A stretch of 64,000 nucleotides of DNA. It comes from CAWHPS01 sp963831235. Lineage in GTDB: Bacteria > Fibrobacterota > OXYB2-FULL-49-7 > JAEUSG01. The notes under the pieces are model-generated. The model did no database searches and was not told the DNA's origin. It saw nothing but the letters and a program-made list of their open reading frames with translations. This document shows, in pieces, positions 53,990 to 62,714 of the stretch (its first letter is position 1; each line of letters begins with the position of its first letter). The stretch is from the NCBI GenBank assembly GCA_963831235.1, contig CAWHPS010000043.1:1-64000 (forward strand), given 5' to 3'. The position numbers were made by a program, and so were the translations under genes.

Positions 53990-54151
53990 ATGAAATGTAC
54001 GACTTGCAGAATTGAAATACCAAAAGCGGAAATAGACAAATCAGCTCACGCAGGTGACGGGTACTGGTGTCCGAAATGTGTGAAACGGCTAAAGATCGAT
54101 ATTAAATCCAAAGAAATTTGTCGATTGCCGAATCTTAACGGAGAGCCATAA
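53990..54151 (+). CDS. Small zinc-ribbon protein, 53 aa
   Basis: CTTCRIEIPKAE near the start and YWCPKCVKRLK later give two CxxC knuckles, a zinc ribbon. It is a small stand-alone gene. Function is unknown; such proteins may bind nucleic acid or act as adaptors. Confidence 0.55.
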   Translation: MKCTTCRIEIPKAEIDKSAHAGDGYWCPKCVKRLKIDIKSKEICRLPNLNGEP

Positions 54152-54172
54152 ATCCGTTTTAGAAAGATTATT

Positions 54173-54391
54173 ATGCAAAAAAGCGGTGATAAATATTTGA
54201 GCTTCTCACAGATTAAAGAAAAAGCCGGAGTGCTCGGGTTTCAAGCAGATAATTTAGAAAAATCAAAATTGATCCATGCCATTCAACGGGCAGAAGGAAA
54301 CAACCCCTGTTTTGGCACGTTGCAAGAGGGCTGTTCAATAAAATGTTGCTGGTATCGAGACTGTGTTCAATCGGCATGGATGGCTTATTAA
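54173..54391 (+). CDS. SAP/Rho-N-like small protein with C-terminal Cys cluster
   Basis: 72 residues: SFSQIKEKAGVLGFQADNLE and KSKLIHAIQRAEGNNPCFGT form a SAP/Rho-N-like helix-extended-helix module, and CSIKCCWYRDC follows. Short proteins with this SAP plus Cys-tail pattern are widespread and uncharacterised. It lies 21 bp after the zinc-ribbon gene; both may bind nucleic acid. Confidence 0.65.
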   Translation: MQKSGDKYLSFSQIKEKAGVLGFQADNLEKSKLIHAIQRAEGNNPCFGTLQEGCSIKCCWYRDCVQSAWMAY

Positions 54392-54465
54392 AAAGTAAAG
54401 TCGATACTTTTCCCGCCCTTTTACATTAAGCACAAAGGGGGAATTTATCTCAGCACAAATAGAAA

Positions 54466-54491
54466 AGCCATCAGGAATATACCCGATGGCT
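54466..54491 (-). terminator. Terminator of the - strand membrane gene
   Basis: AGCCATC (54491-54485 on the - strand) pairs with GATGGCT (54472-54466) and is followed by TTTCTATTT. It lies downstream of the gene ending at 54518. Confidence 0.6.
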
Positions 54492-54517
54492 CCCTTGGGA
54501 TAATTTCTGTTAATCCG

Positions 54518-54829
54518 CTATTTCTTTTCTTCCACCTTCACATTATCACCGATTCTGAATAAGGCATATAGCGCCGTACCAGGAATTCCAATAAGAAGTG
54601 TTAAAGGAATCCAAAGCCCGTTAAAGCGTTTTGTTTTTGTCATATCCAAAATTACAAGGATGGTAAGAAGAATATTAACAACAGCGCAGAAAAGAAGTAC
54701 CAAAACCATCAGCATAATACAGGCATGGCTATGGCGAAGGATTTTACACCCATACATCGGTCCCATGTTCCGTTGCATCCCAGGCATACGCCGCCGCCTC
54801 AAATATATTATTTTAGCTTCGTGGAACAT
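54518..54829 (-). CDS. Small membrane protein
   Basis: Up to 103 residues; the true start may be the ATG near 54787 (MPGMQRN...). Two clear membrane helices (MLMVLVLLFCAVVNILLTILVI and LWIPLTLLIGIPGTALYALF) with a short basic loop. Family unknown. Its 5' end overlaps or abuts the divergent lipoprotein gene, so they share a control region. Confidence 0.6.
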   Translation of the reverse strand: MFHEAKIIYLRRRRMPGMQRNMGPMYGCKILRHSHACIMLMVLVLLFCAVVNILLTILVILDMTKTKRFNGLWIPLTLLIGIPGTALYALFRIGDNVKVEEKK

Positions 54830-55462
54830 CTTCTAGCTTTATTATTTTCGCTTTTATTTCTTTCAAATTGTGCTTATTACCAAAAGACTGACTGCACCTG
54901 TCTTTATGTCTCGGATTTAAGCAAGCCTGCCAAAACTATGCCTGAAATGTCCTTTACTATGGACGAAGAAAAAACTGTTCCAAAAAATTATAAATTGCTT
55001 AAAATTGTTGCAGACCACGATTTGAACACATTTACATACTCAGCCAAGCAACCACTTCCAGATTATTTTTATTCACTCAATTATAAAGAAAGAAATAATT
55101 ATTGTATTCAAAATCGTGTTTTTGATTTTGGCGGCGGCAACCTATCTGGTTGGAAGACAATTTCTAAAATCTATTTTATGGAAAACTCTTTGCCTTTTGA
55201 AATACTGAAAATTGACACGGTTGAATCATCTTGGGGTGGAAAGCAAATACTATTAAACATTAAAGATACAGGGCTGGTTCATTTACGGGTGATTGCAGGA
55301 GGGGATACTTTTACCACGCCACTTCTTTTTGCAGGTGATACTGTCATCGTAAAACCAGAATGCCACTTAAACAGCACAACCACAAAGAAGCCTTATTTAA
55401 ATATTTTTGAATGGCTTGGTTTCTATATCTATAATCTTGTTAAAAGACATTCTAAAAAATAA
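54821..55462 (+). CDS. Lipoprotein of unknown function
   Basis: GTG 54821 gives the lipoprotein signal VEHLLALLFSLLFLSNC with Cys17; an earlier start (54725) would overlap the - strand gene and hide the signal. The 213-residue body is beta-rich (TFTYSAKQPLPDYFYSLNYK; GLVHLRVIAGGDTFTTPLLF) with no family recognised. It sits upstream of the double-AAA+ gene with a 91-bp gap, so co-transcription is possible. Confidence 0.6.
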   Translation: MEHLLALLFSLLFLSNCAYYQKTDCTCLYVSDLSKPAKTMPEMSFTMDEEKTVPKNYKLLKIVADHDLNTFTYSAKQPLPDYFYSLNYKERNNYCIQNRVFDFGGGNLSGWKTISKIYFMENSLPFEILKIDTVESSWGGKQILLNIKDTGLVHLRVIAGGDTFTTPLLFAGDTVIVKPECHLNSTTTKKPYLNIFEWLGFYIYNLVKRHSKK

Positions 55463-55553
55463 CCGTCATTCAAATCTATTATAAAAAGCGTGATCCATTT
55501 CTGGATATTCGTTTCTGGTTTCTATTCCTAAGTCATATATTTGATCAAGCAAA

Positions 55554-57836
55554 ATGGCAGAATTATTCCGATATACAAGAGAGTCTCATGCCTTCGGCTT
55601 GACATGCGAGTACTGGAAGAATGGCAACCCTCTTTTTGATACAAATCAGATGCGTAACGACTCTTTCAAGTCATTCCAACGATCCAAAATGAAAAAGAAA
55701 ACAGCCACGATAGGTCGTTTCCCCTTCCAGAACAGACTTGTCCGTTATATTTCTAATTCACTTATCTGTGCCAGAGACCCACGCTCGGACATAATTCAAT
55801 TGGCAACATCCTTTCTAAGCCAACATCAACAGCGAATTATCATTGAAAGTGCCATAGAAGAGCTTAGTCTTTCAACCAACGAAGATCGGAATGCAGACAC
55901 GATCTTAATGGGTTATCATACAAATTCGGTTCCAGAAATGGATACGATAATAGAACTCTTTGAAAATCGAAGAATAAATGGATTAAATGCCATTAAACGA
56001 TTGGTCGCAAATGCTATTAGAACGATAAAAGTCGCAGATGATGGTTCAGAATCACGTTTGGATGAACTTGGGAATATGTTCAGGTTATCTGATTCCGAGA
56101 AAGACCTTATCGTTTTATTCCACATTTTAGAATCGTGTTCCCCCCTATGCGGGACGTATGATGAGATCGTTATTTCTGGAAAAATGCGAAACAAAATTAC
56201 GCTTTGCGCCCATGCTTTATCTATAATAACCGGGTTATCCCGTGGGGAAGTAAACAATGCCATTAAGAATGATGCTCGTATATTTAAAAGCGGTTTAATG
56301 GAAGCGGGGGCTGTAGCACCAGAGATTTCAGATCTTCTTTCAGGCTATAGCAATCAAGTCACATGTCGGTATTATTCTGAACATCACGGGAAAGATTTGT
56401 TGCCGCTTTCAGAATTCAGAATTTCCAGTTTGGACACTACGATTATTCAAAGCATCCTAAACAATGGAATTGGGCGTGTTCTTCTTTGGGGCGATCCCGG
56501 GTGCGGAAAAACCACTTATATAAGAGCACTTGCGAAAGCTAATAATAAGAGATTATTGGAAGTGCAATCGTTCTTGCCAACCGCCGAAAAAGATTCTCCA
56601 AGCTTTAGACAAAGAGCCTTGATAGCAACTCAAAACATTGCCACTGCTTATGGGAATACATGGGTCTTGGTTGATGAAGCTGATGCATTACTCAACATGC
56701 CAAGTTTTAGAATGAATTTTCTCTGGGGTGATTCCGATTTTTCTCAAAAAGCTTCACTTAACAATTTGGTTGAAAGTCTTGAGAATTCTACAATATTTAT
56801 AACAAACCATATTAACGATATCCACGAATCAACCAAAAGGCGCATGGATTTTTCTCTTAAAATTGAGCCTTTGAATGCTTCGGAAAGAATCAAGGTATGG
56901 AGTTTAATTGCCAAAGAGAAGAATGTCCAATTACCACCCGATGCCCTAACACGGTTTTCTGATGAACGGCTAAATCCTGCTGTCATCGAAAATATCTTAA
57001 AGCTTACAGATAAAATACCTCTTAAGCCTCCGGAAACTATTGAGCGTATGATTTCGGCTTATAAAACGCTTACGACTGGTTCTAAGCCGGACGTTAAGCC
57101 AATTTCTAATTATTCAATCGAAGGATTAAATATTCGAGGCGATCTTACTAACCTTTCTTCCATTCTCGTTGCGCTGGATAATTTTAATTCCCATTGGGAT
57201 GACAATAACATGGCTATTTTAATTTATGGAAAGTCCGGTGTTGGTAAAAGCGCCTTTGTATCGTATTTGGGTAACAGGCTCAACAGGAAAGTCATTCAAG
57301 TTTGTGGCAGTGACATCCTTGATATGTGGGTTGGTCAATCAGAGAAGAAAATAAGAGCCAGTTTTGAAGATGCGGAATCCCAAGGCGGAATTCTTTTTTA
57401 CGATGAAGCTGATAGCCTGTTGTCTTCACGGGAGGGGGCGGCTCGATGGGCGGTTAGTCAAGTGAATGAAATACTGGTTAGGCTTGATCGGTTTCACGGT
57501 TTATTTATAGCGGCTACCAACAATGTTTCGTCACTTGACTCCGCTACAGCGAGGCGCTTTACTTTCAAGGTTGAATTTGACACATTAAAACCAGATGGCA
57601 TTTTACATTTTTATAATCTTTTTCTTTCCCCCCTTGTACAATGTGAGCTAACTGATGAACAACGAATAAAGCTTGAAAGTTGTTCTTCCGTAACAATTGG
57701 AAATTTGGTAACAGTAAAGAAACGGTTTGAATTTATTCCAGAAAGATCACATGATGTTTTAATCGCTGCGTTGAAAGAAGAGCTTCTTTACAAATCCGGG
57801 CGCAAACAATCTGAACTTGGTTTTTCACGGGGATAA
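55554..57836 (+). CDS. Double-AAA+ ATPase
   Basis: The 760-residue protein has an N-terminal helical region (1-300) of unknown fold and then two AAA+ modules. The first has Walker A GDPGCGKTT (about 312) and Walker B WVLVDEADAL (about 369) with arginine-finger-like STKRRMDF. The second is Cdc48/SpoVK-like: GKSGVGKSAF (about 560), MWVGQSEKKI pore-side segment, ILFYDEADSLLSSREG (about 613) and SATARRFTFK. Two active ATP sites suggest a protein-remodelling or unfolding ring. A small gene follows 1 bp after its stop and may encode an adaptor. Confidence 0.78.
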   Translation: MAELFRYTRESHAFGLTCEYWKNGNPLFDTNQMRNDSFKSFQRSKMKKKTATIGRFPFQNRLVRYISNSLICARDPRSDIIQLATSFLSQHQQRIIIESAIEELSLSTNEDRNADTILMGYHTNSVPEMDTIIELFENRRINGLNAIKRLVANAIRTIKVADDGSESRLDELGNMFRLSDSEKDLIVLFHILESCSPLCGTYDEIVISGKMRNKITLCAHALSIITGLSRGEVNNAIKNDARIFKSGLMEAGAVAPEISDLLSGYSNQVTCRYYSEHHGKDLLPLSEFRISSLDTTIIQSILNNGIGRVLLWGDPGCGKTTYIRALAKANNKRLLEVQSFLPTAEKDSPSFRQRALIATQNIATAYGNTWVLVDEADALLNMPSFRMNFLWGDSDFSQKASLNNLVESLENSTIFITNHINDIHESTKRRMDFSLKIEPLNASERIKVWSLIAKEKNVQLPPDALTRFSDERLNPAVIENILKLTDKIPLKPPETIERMISAYKTLTTGSKPDVKPISNYSIEGLNIRGDLTNLSSILVALDNFNSHWDDNNMAILIYGKSGVGKSAFVSYLGNRLNRKVIQVCGSDILDMWVGQSEKKIRASFEDAESQGGILFYDEADSLLSSREGAARWAVSQVNEILVRLDRFHGLFIAATNNVSSLDSATARRFTFKVEFDTLKPDGILHFYNLFLSPLVQCELTDEQRIKLESCSSVTIGNLVTVKKRFEFIPERSHDVLIAALKEELLYKSGRKQSELGFSRG

Positions 57837-57837
57837 A

Positions 57838-58032
57838 ATGACAGCTATTGAATTTATTTCAGAATATTCAAAAATGGTTTTTGAAATCTCTGTTATCCTC
57901 AAACCCGAAGCGGTTGCTTTCTTGCAATCACTCGATCCTCACGATCTTATTTCCCCTGATGCATATTTTTCTGGACGCACACACGCTCTTGGCTTTATCA
58001 TCCATATCGCTATCCAGCAAATATCCAAGTAA
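57838..58032 (+). CDS. Small protein coupled to the double-AAA+ gene
   Basis: 64 residues from ATG 57838, one base after the AAA+ stop, so translational coupling is likely. It reads TAIEFISEYSKMVFEISVIL with a helical amphipathic look and no known motif. It may be a substrate adaptor or regulator of the ATPase. Confidence 0.55.
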   Translation: MTAIEFISEYSKMVFEISVILKPEAVAFLQSLDPHDLISPDAYFSGRTHALGFIIHIAIQQISK

Positions 58033-58149
58033 CTCATTGTATTTAATGGCATTAGTCTATCTTAAACACGGTTTTTGTATAAATAATCGGGTTTAATGGG
58101 TCAGAAATCTTTACCGCTCTCATCCCGTATCCTTGCTCGTTTTCGGGTA

Positions 58150-58371
58150 TTAAATGTGACGTGGTGTGTCTGGTGCAGTCTGGTGGTGTTTTACGGGCTT
58201 GGTTGCTTGGCATAAAACATAATCCCTGCATAATACGGTTGATTTAAAAGAATCAGCATCTATAATAATGTCCGCAAGTTTTAATGAATTTTGAGCCTTC
58301 ATAGGAAGATTGACATTTTGAGTAGTCGAATTCAAATTCTTTCCATTATGCGATTTATGCGAATTATTCAT
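58150..58371 (-). CDS. Hypothetical protein, doubtful
   Basis: 73 residues (NNSHKSHNGKNLNSTTQNVN...), polar, low complexity at the start, with no RBS seen. Its ATG overlaps the upstream ORF's end by 8 bp. It could be a real coupled gene or chance. Confidence 0.3.
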   Translation of the reverse strand: MNNSHKSHNGKNLNSTTQNVNLPMKAQNSLKLADIIIDADSFKSTVLCRDYVLCQATKPVKHHQTAPDTPRHI

Positions 58372-58597
58372 AGAGGTTTTTATTTACTGCGACAATTAAA
58401 CAAATCACATAGGGTGCTGTCCTGATATTACGCAACTTTATGGGGGGGGGACAAGGGCACTTTTCCCATAGCCAGTTTTCAATGGCTGATTTTGGTACAA
58501 ACGGAAAAGGCTTTTGTACAGCTTCATAGAATCCCTTTGTCGTAACGGCGTTTTTGGTATAAATTCGCCATTGTTTTGCGTAATATCGGATCTCCAC
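58364..58597 (-). CDS. Hypothetical protein with a poly-C tract
   Basis: A GTG-initiated 77-residue frame reads EIRYYAKQWRIYTKNAVTTK and FVPKSAIENWLWEKCPCPPP; the three prolines are encoded by a run of nine C (58450-58442 on the - strand). One more or one less C stops translation within a few codons. No family is recognised. Confidence 0.4.
   Translation of the reverse strand: MEIRYYAKQWRIYTKNAVTTKGFYEAVQKPFPFVPKSAIENWLWEKCPCPPPIKLRNIRTAPYVICLIVAVNKNLYE
58442..58450. repeat. G9/C9 homopolymer inside a coding frame
   Basis: Nine G in a row on the + strand within the 58364-58597 gene, the longest G/C run I noticed in the window. Such tracts can vary in length by slippage. Confidence 0.7.
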
Positions 58598-58718
58598 CCA
58601 TCACATATAAAGAGCATTGGAAAAACATCAAAATTGACACGTCGCATTAGCTTCAAAAAGAAATAAAACATTTTCCAAATTTAATTTGTATTTGTTTCCG
58701 CCACAGAACTTGTTATCG

Positions 58719-58982
58719 TTATGCTCTTTTAATGATCCGATAAATCTGTGAGATCGACACGCCCACCGACTTTGCAATATCCGAAGCTTTTGTTCCCTTC
58801 CAAGAAAGCTTTACAATTTTCTCATCCCGCTCTTTGTTCTTTGCCGTGTTCGCCTTGATTTCGTATTTCTCACGAAGCTGATGTATAGCTTGGCGAGAAA
58901 CACCGAATTTCTGACCGATAGCTCTATCGGTTATAAGAGTTTTCTGAAGCTTCAAGAGCTGTTCTTTGGTGACTTTTGCCAT
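58719..58982 (-). CDS. HTH DNA-binding protein
   Basis: 87 residues carrying two HTH-like segments, ITDRAIGQKFGVSRQAIHQL and KASDIAKSVGVSISQIYRII, like tandem Hin/resolvase-type recognition helices. AAAGGAG precedes the ATG. No recombinase core is present, so it is a likely small regulator of this cluster. Confidence 0.7.
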   Translation of the reverse strand: MAKVTKEQLLKLQKTLITDRAIGQKFGVSRQAIHQLREKYEIKANTAKNKERDEKIVKLSWKGTKASDIAKSVGVSISQIYRIIKRA

Positions 58983-59021
58983 GACGGGTCTCCTTTGGGT
59001 TAATGGTTTACAAAACGCTTT

Positions 59022-59441
59022 CTACTTTCCTTCAAGCTTATTAATTTCTTCTTGAACCCACGCAATAGAATCAGAATCAAACCCATCGTGGGTTTTCATG
59101 TATTCGATGGTCTTCTTATAATACTCAATGGCTTTATCTTTATTTCCTCTTGCGGCATAAACCTCGGCATAGCGGTGCAAACCATCATGTTGGTCTGGAT
59201 AATCTTGCAGCAATTTCTTACAGGCTTCCTCAGCCTTATCTATTTGTCCTTCGGCAATTAAATCTGGAACACTATTTGAGAGTGAATCTAACGCATTAAA
59301 ATCTTCCAAACAACCTTGAGTTAGATTACTTGCAAGGAATGTTGGTTTTGATAATTCATCGGAGGATTTTGACATACAGCATTTCTTATACTTCTTACCG
59401 CTTCCGCAAGGACACGGTTCATTTGGTCCTATTTTTCCCAT
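59022..59441 (-). CDS. SEC-C zinc-motif protein with TPR
   Basis: The N-terminal GPNEPCPCGSGKKYKKCC is the SEC-C zinc motif. The rest has a TPR pair (AEEACKKLLQDYPDQHDGLH; AARGNKDKAIEYYKKTIEYM). SEC-C motifs often mediate ribosome or protein contacts. AAGGAA precedes the ATG. It overlaps the upstream gene by 13 bp. Confidence 0.82.
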   Translation of the reverse strand: MGKIGPNEPCPCGSGKKYKKCCMSKSSDELSKPTFLASNLTQGCLEDFNALDSLSNSVPDLIAEGQIDKAEEACKKLLQDYPDQHDGLHRYAEVYAARGNKDKAIEYYKKTIEYMKTHDGFDSDSIAWVQEEINKLEGK

Positions 59442-59785
59442 TTGGTTCCTTCTTTCTTATATTCCTTCTCAAGCTCTGTTTTTCGGGCTTGAAGCTCATC
59501 AAGTCTCTTTATTAAAGTTGTCATTTCCTTCTTGATCTTCAGAAGTTCTGTTTGAGTCTTGCCCGTCTGTAAATGATCTTTTCCGAGTTTTTCCGTAATG
59601 TATTTTTCAAGCTGACTGCGCAAAACCTTTAGATACGGATTGCCACACATTGAACCTTTACGGCATTCAAGTTTCCCCTCTTGAATGCCTTTAACGATAA
59701 AATCCCACTCCACCCCATATTCTTTCTTCGCCGTTACGTTGCTTAGGGTTGCCCCTTTTTGATTCCACTCACCGTATTCCGCCAT
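59429..59785 (-). CDS. Hypothetical coiled-coil protein
   Basis: 118 residues: a small globular front (NQKGATLSNVTAKKEYGVEW, then GNPYLKVLRSQLEKYI) and a C-terminal coiled coil (LLKIKKEMTTLIKRLDELQA). No family is recognised. It is transcribed with the SEC-C gene. Confidence 0.6.
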   Translation of the reverse strand: MAEYGEWNQKGATLSNVTAKKEYGVEWDFIVKGIQEGKLECRKGSMCGNPYLKVLRSQLEKYITEKLGKDHLQTGKTQTELLKIKKEMTTLIKRLDELQARKTELEKEYKKEGTKWEK

Positions 59786-59788
59786 ATA

Positions 59789-60292
59789 TTATACCCTTGA
59801 TCGAATTGTTGTGTTAAGCTGATCGCTTTCGTAAACGATTGAGCGTCCCGTTTTTCGGATTTTCCTTAATAATTCCTCAATCAAGAAAAGAAAAGTCGAG
59901 ATTGTCGTACGCAACCAAGCAGAGTCATCTTTATCAAATTTCTCATAAGCAAGTACATGGCGGCGTATTCGTACCGAATATGCGCAAGCCCGTTTGCCCA
60001 ATTGGGACTTTCGCCGCTGTACGATGTGACAGGCTATCACATGAATTACATCTATTGGAAAAGCAGGGAACCTTTGATTTTCAAGTATCTCGGCATGTTC
60101 CAAAGCCAATCCGCAAAAATACATACAAAAGTCAGCAGCTTCCTTACACCGGGGATCAAAGCCTACTTCGTCTATGCGTTCGCAAAGAAAAGGTTGCCGA
60201 CGACGCAGTCTCCTTGTTAACTGTCCACGAAGTTCGGTACACACTCTCACACAAGCGGCAATATCCTTCAAATCTTGAACGGTAAATCTCAT
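59789..60292 (-). CDS. Hypothetical helical protein
   Basis: ATG 60292 (RFTVQDLKDIAACVRVCTEL...) is preferred over a longer frame that overlaps the upstream gene. The 167 residues are helical and rich in Cys and Arg (RGQLTRRLRRRQPFLCERID; RRHVLAYEKFDKDDSAWLRT). No family is recognised. It could be a small nucleic-acid-binding protein. Confidence 0.5.
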   Translation of the reverse strand: MRFTVQDLKDIAACVRVCTELRGQLTRRLRRRQPFLCERIDEVGFDPRCKEAADFCMYFCGLALEHAEILENQRFPAFPIDVIHVIACHIVQRRKSQLGKRACAYSVRIRRHVLAYEKFDKDDSAWLRTTISTFLFLIEELLRKIRKTGRSIVYESDQLNTTIRSRV

Positions 60293-60320
60293 TATCAAAC
60301 CGAATCTTTCATTAAAAGAG

Positions 60321-60803
60321 TTAATCTTCTTCGGCTGATCTTTCTTTAATTTCAAACTTAAAACACCATCCTTCATAGGGTTCCAGTAGTTTTGCAAAAT
60401 CTTCAAGCCTGATCTGCTTGCCGTCTATAACGAATGCCCTGTCAAACTGTGTTTCAGGCGAATCTTCACTCCATTCAATTCTTCCCCGTAGGATTTGATT
60501 ATCATTAATCCGTAAATACCCGTCCTTGTTTTCAAGGTGTTTTCTGTTGATACCTCTTTTGATCTTTGCCTTTAACAATAGTTCGGCTTTTTCTATATCC
60601 TCTTCATCGGGAGAAAGAATCTCGAACATATATCGTGGTTCATCCACATCCGCCTTATATTCGATAGCTTCCGAAACCTGTCCTGTCGGACATGGAAACG
60701 TTGATATCTTGAAATGATATTCCCTGCCCTGTTCATCCTTGATATTGAAATCATAGCCCTCTTCCAAAGTGGAATGGACGAAGCTGGTACCGTTAAATTT
60801 CAT
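60321..60803 (-). CDS. Hypothetical protein
   Basis: 160 residues starting KFNGTSFVHSTLEEGYDFNI, with AAAGGA before the ATG. The protein is acidic with a beta-rich look. I do not recognise a family with confidence. It lies in the run of short - strand genes from 62423 to 58719. Confidence 0.6.
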   Translation of the reverse strand: MKFNGTSFVHSTLEEGYDFNIKDEQGREYHFKISTFPCPTGQVSEAIEYKADVDEPRYMFEILSPDEEDIEKAELLLKAKIKRGINRKHLENKDGYLRINDNQILRGRIEWSEDSPETQFDRAFVIDGKQIRLEDFAKLLEPYEGWCFKFEIKERSAEED

Positions 60804-60824
60804 TGTTCTGTCCTTTCTTATATT

Positions 60825-61238
60825 TTATGGGCGCTTTCTTAATTTCTCAATATATTTAGAGGCTTCATCCTTTGCCTTTTCTTCATCCCCTACCATAAAA
60901 ATTGAAATGTCTTTCCATAAATTGGCGGCATTTTTTATCGAAAAAGTTTTCAGTATGCCATGAAGTCTGTTATCAATATCATCAAATATCTCTTGTGGGG
61001 CAATGTCGGGATTTATGAGTTTGATCCAGAAGGCAATGGTTTTATCGGATAGGAATTCCGTTTTGTTTAATCGGATGGCATTCTTATAGTCATACCCCTT
61101 GAAGCTGTTAAGAATGTGTTCCTGCATCCAAGTATCAAAACCCGCAAAGCCATCCCTTGCCGTGAAAAGTAACAGGAAATTAATGTTGATGACAACATCA
61201 TCTTCCGATATTGGAATGGAATCTAAAATATCGTCCAT
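60825..61238 (-). CDS. Hypothetical protein
   Basis: ATG 61238 follows AAGGG at good spacing (a GTG at 61256 is less likely). The 137 residues read DDILDSIPISEDDVVININF... and are helical with no motif that I can name. Confidence 0.55.
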   Translation of the reverse strand: MDDILDSIPISEDDVVININFLLLFTARDGFAGFDTWMQEHILNSFKGYDYKNAIRLNKTEFLSDKTIAFWIKLINPDIAPQEIFDDIDNRLHGILKTFSIKNAANLWKDISIFMVGDEEKAKDEASKYIEKLRKRP

Positions 61239-61316
61239 TGATACCCTTTTAACCACCGATTACGTCCCCTGTGAAGGAAGGCTTACATCGGTTAATTTTA
61301 ATTGGAAAATTCCATT

Positions 61317-62078
61317 TTAAGGTCTATTGCTGAACCAAACCGAATAATCATCAAGAACTTGCCCATTTTGAGATTGTTTTCTTATAGGCTCTATAGCACA
61401 GAACGGGAAATCTATGGCTCCACTTTTCTTTTTAACGCTTGCAAAAACCCCATACATTTCATCAATCTCTGAATCGGAAATTGCCAGAACATTAATTTCA
61501 TCCTCGTCTTTAAAGGGTTTGCGCTTATCCCAGTCGTAAACAATTCCCTCAAAAGGGAAAACGAGTGATTTTTCGAAATGCTTTTTCCATGCCTCATAAA
61601 TATCGAGGACATCATCAGATTTTGCGGTCATAATAACATTCTTAATGCGTTTCCCTTGTGCGCCAAAGTCCGTCCAGTAATACATGCTTTCTAAACGGTC
61701 TTTTTCTTTCTCAGCATCTTCTATCGTATCTCGTGGTTTCGCTTTGGTTATTTCATTTTTCTCAAGATTTATTTCAGACCAATCCATTCCTTTTTTTTCG
61801 AATTTCTCTATCTCTTGTGAAGGTAGATTGCGAAGGGTAATGATATCCCACTGAATGGTAACTATGTCATCATCCGATAAACCGAAAATCCTTCCAAAAC
61901 GACCGCCAATATCTTTTTTGCTATCCGGGTCTTTAACGCCTTGATTTACGACTACTGAATCACCAATCCTTAATATTGGGTCACTGATATCAGCATTAGA
62001 GTTTTCTTCCAATTTATAGAAAGCCTCTACAGGGATACTTTCTTTCTTGGTGGATTTCTTGAATAACCAATTGAACAT
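61317..62078 (-). CDS. CcbP-like calcium-binding-type protein
   Basis: The C-terminal part reads SLVFPFEGIVYDWDKRKPFK, DEINVLAISDSEIDEMYGVF and FPFCAIEPI, which resembles the CcbP-type calcium-binding family (pattern FPFEA...G..V.V......YG......FPL.DLE). The first 130 residues (DPILRIGDSVVVNQGVKDPD; GRFGRIFGLSDDDIVTIQWD) form an SH3-like domain. It may bind calcium or act as a sensor. Confidence 0.55.
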   Translation of the reverse strand: MFNWLFKKSTKKESIPVEAFYKLEENSNADISDPILRIGDSVVVNQGVKDPDSKKDIGGRFGRIFGLSDDDIVTIQWDIITLRNLPSQEIEKFEKKGMDWSEINLEKNEITKAKPRDTIEDAEKEKDRLESMYYWTDFGAQGKRIKNVIMTAKSDDVLDIYEAWKKHFEKSLVFPFEGIVYDWDKRKPFKDEDEINVLAISDSEIDEMYGVFASVKKKSGAIDFPFCAIEPIRKQSQNGQVLDDYSVWFSNRP

Positions 62079-62084
62079 AATTTC

Positions 62085-62423
62085 CTACTTTTTCCGTTTT
62101 GCCTTGAACCAGCTTTTGTCGCCTTCGTGGAAAAATAGTTTTCCATACAACTTACCGTCATCTTGAACCTCTGCACAGCCCCTACCGTTGGCTTCATCCA
62201 TTTCAGCACTACCATTCCATGTGAATTCAAAGCGTGGCTTTCCTTCTACGGTTTCAATTTCACCGTGCATTGAACCCTCAACATTGCCAAAATGAAATTC
62301 ACCGCTTCCACTGTTGCCGAATTCAACAAAACCTTCTTCCTCTTGATCGATAAAATCCTTATCCCATTGTTCCATCTCTGTAATACGCCATCTACCAAGA
62401 AAAGGATTCTTTTTCATAGCCAT
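62085..62423 (-). CDS. Conserved hypothetical protein
   Basis: 112 residues starting NPFLGRWRITEMEQWDKDFI and containing FHFGNVEGSMHGEIETVEGK and LYGKLFFHEGDKSWFKA. This pattern is shared by a widespread uncharacterised bacterial family. AAGGAC precedes the ATG. It is a lipocalin-like beta protein in appearance. It is 6 bp from the next gene. Confidence 0.7.
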   Translation of the reverse strand: MAMKKNPFLGRWRITEMEQWDKDFIDQEEEGFVEFGNSGSGEFHFGNVEGSMHGEIETVEGKPRFEFTWNGSAEMDEANGRGCAEVQDDGKLYGKLFFHEGDKSWFKAKRKK

Positions 62424-62714
62424 TGGGCAAAGTCCTTGTATTTAAGATAAATATGGTTCTCGATAATATAGAAAACCGCCATCTCCAGTCCCAAGAATAA
62501 ATAGCCGTTGTACTCCAAGCCCTATTGACGATACGGAGTCACTTGGGGTGGAACATAATTTTCACCGGTCAACACCGTTTACCGGTGAAGAAATACCCGA
62601 CTTTGGCGTTTGGACATGTTCAGTCGGCGAAACATTCAAGGATTTGATGGATGGGGGAAGGAATCAATCGGCATTTAGATAAACTTCCCCTGCTTCGATC
62701 AAACTGTAAACATA
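62424..62714. other. Gap with a possible coding remnant
   Basis: The + strand frame up to TAA 62680-62682 reads HNFHRSTPFTGEEIPDFGVW and TCSVGETFKDLMDGG without a start codon or RBS. It might be the end of a deleted gene. Nothing else is seen. Confidence 0.3.

Noticed and set aside
57545..57560. GCGAGGCGC near 57550 as the far attachment site of the tRNA-Phe element
   Set aside because: Only about 9 bases match the tRNA end, and it lies inside the AAA+ coding sequence.
58438..58671. 77-codon - strand ORF overlapping the poly-C gene
   Set aside because: Its residues look less natural than the alternative frame, and it ends at the C-tract.
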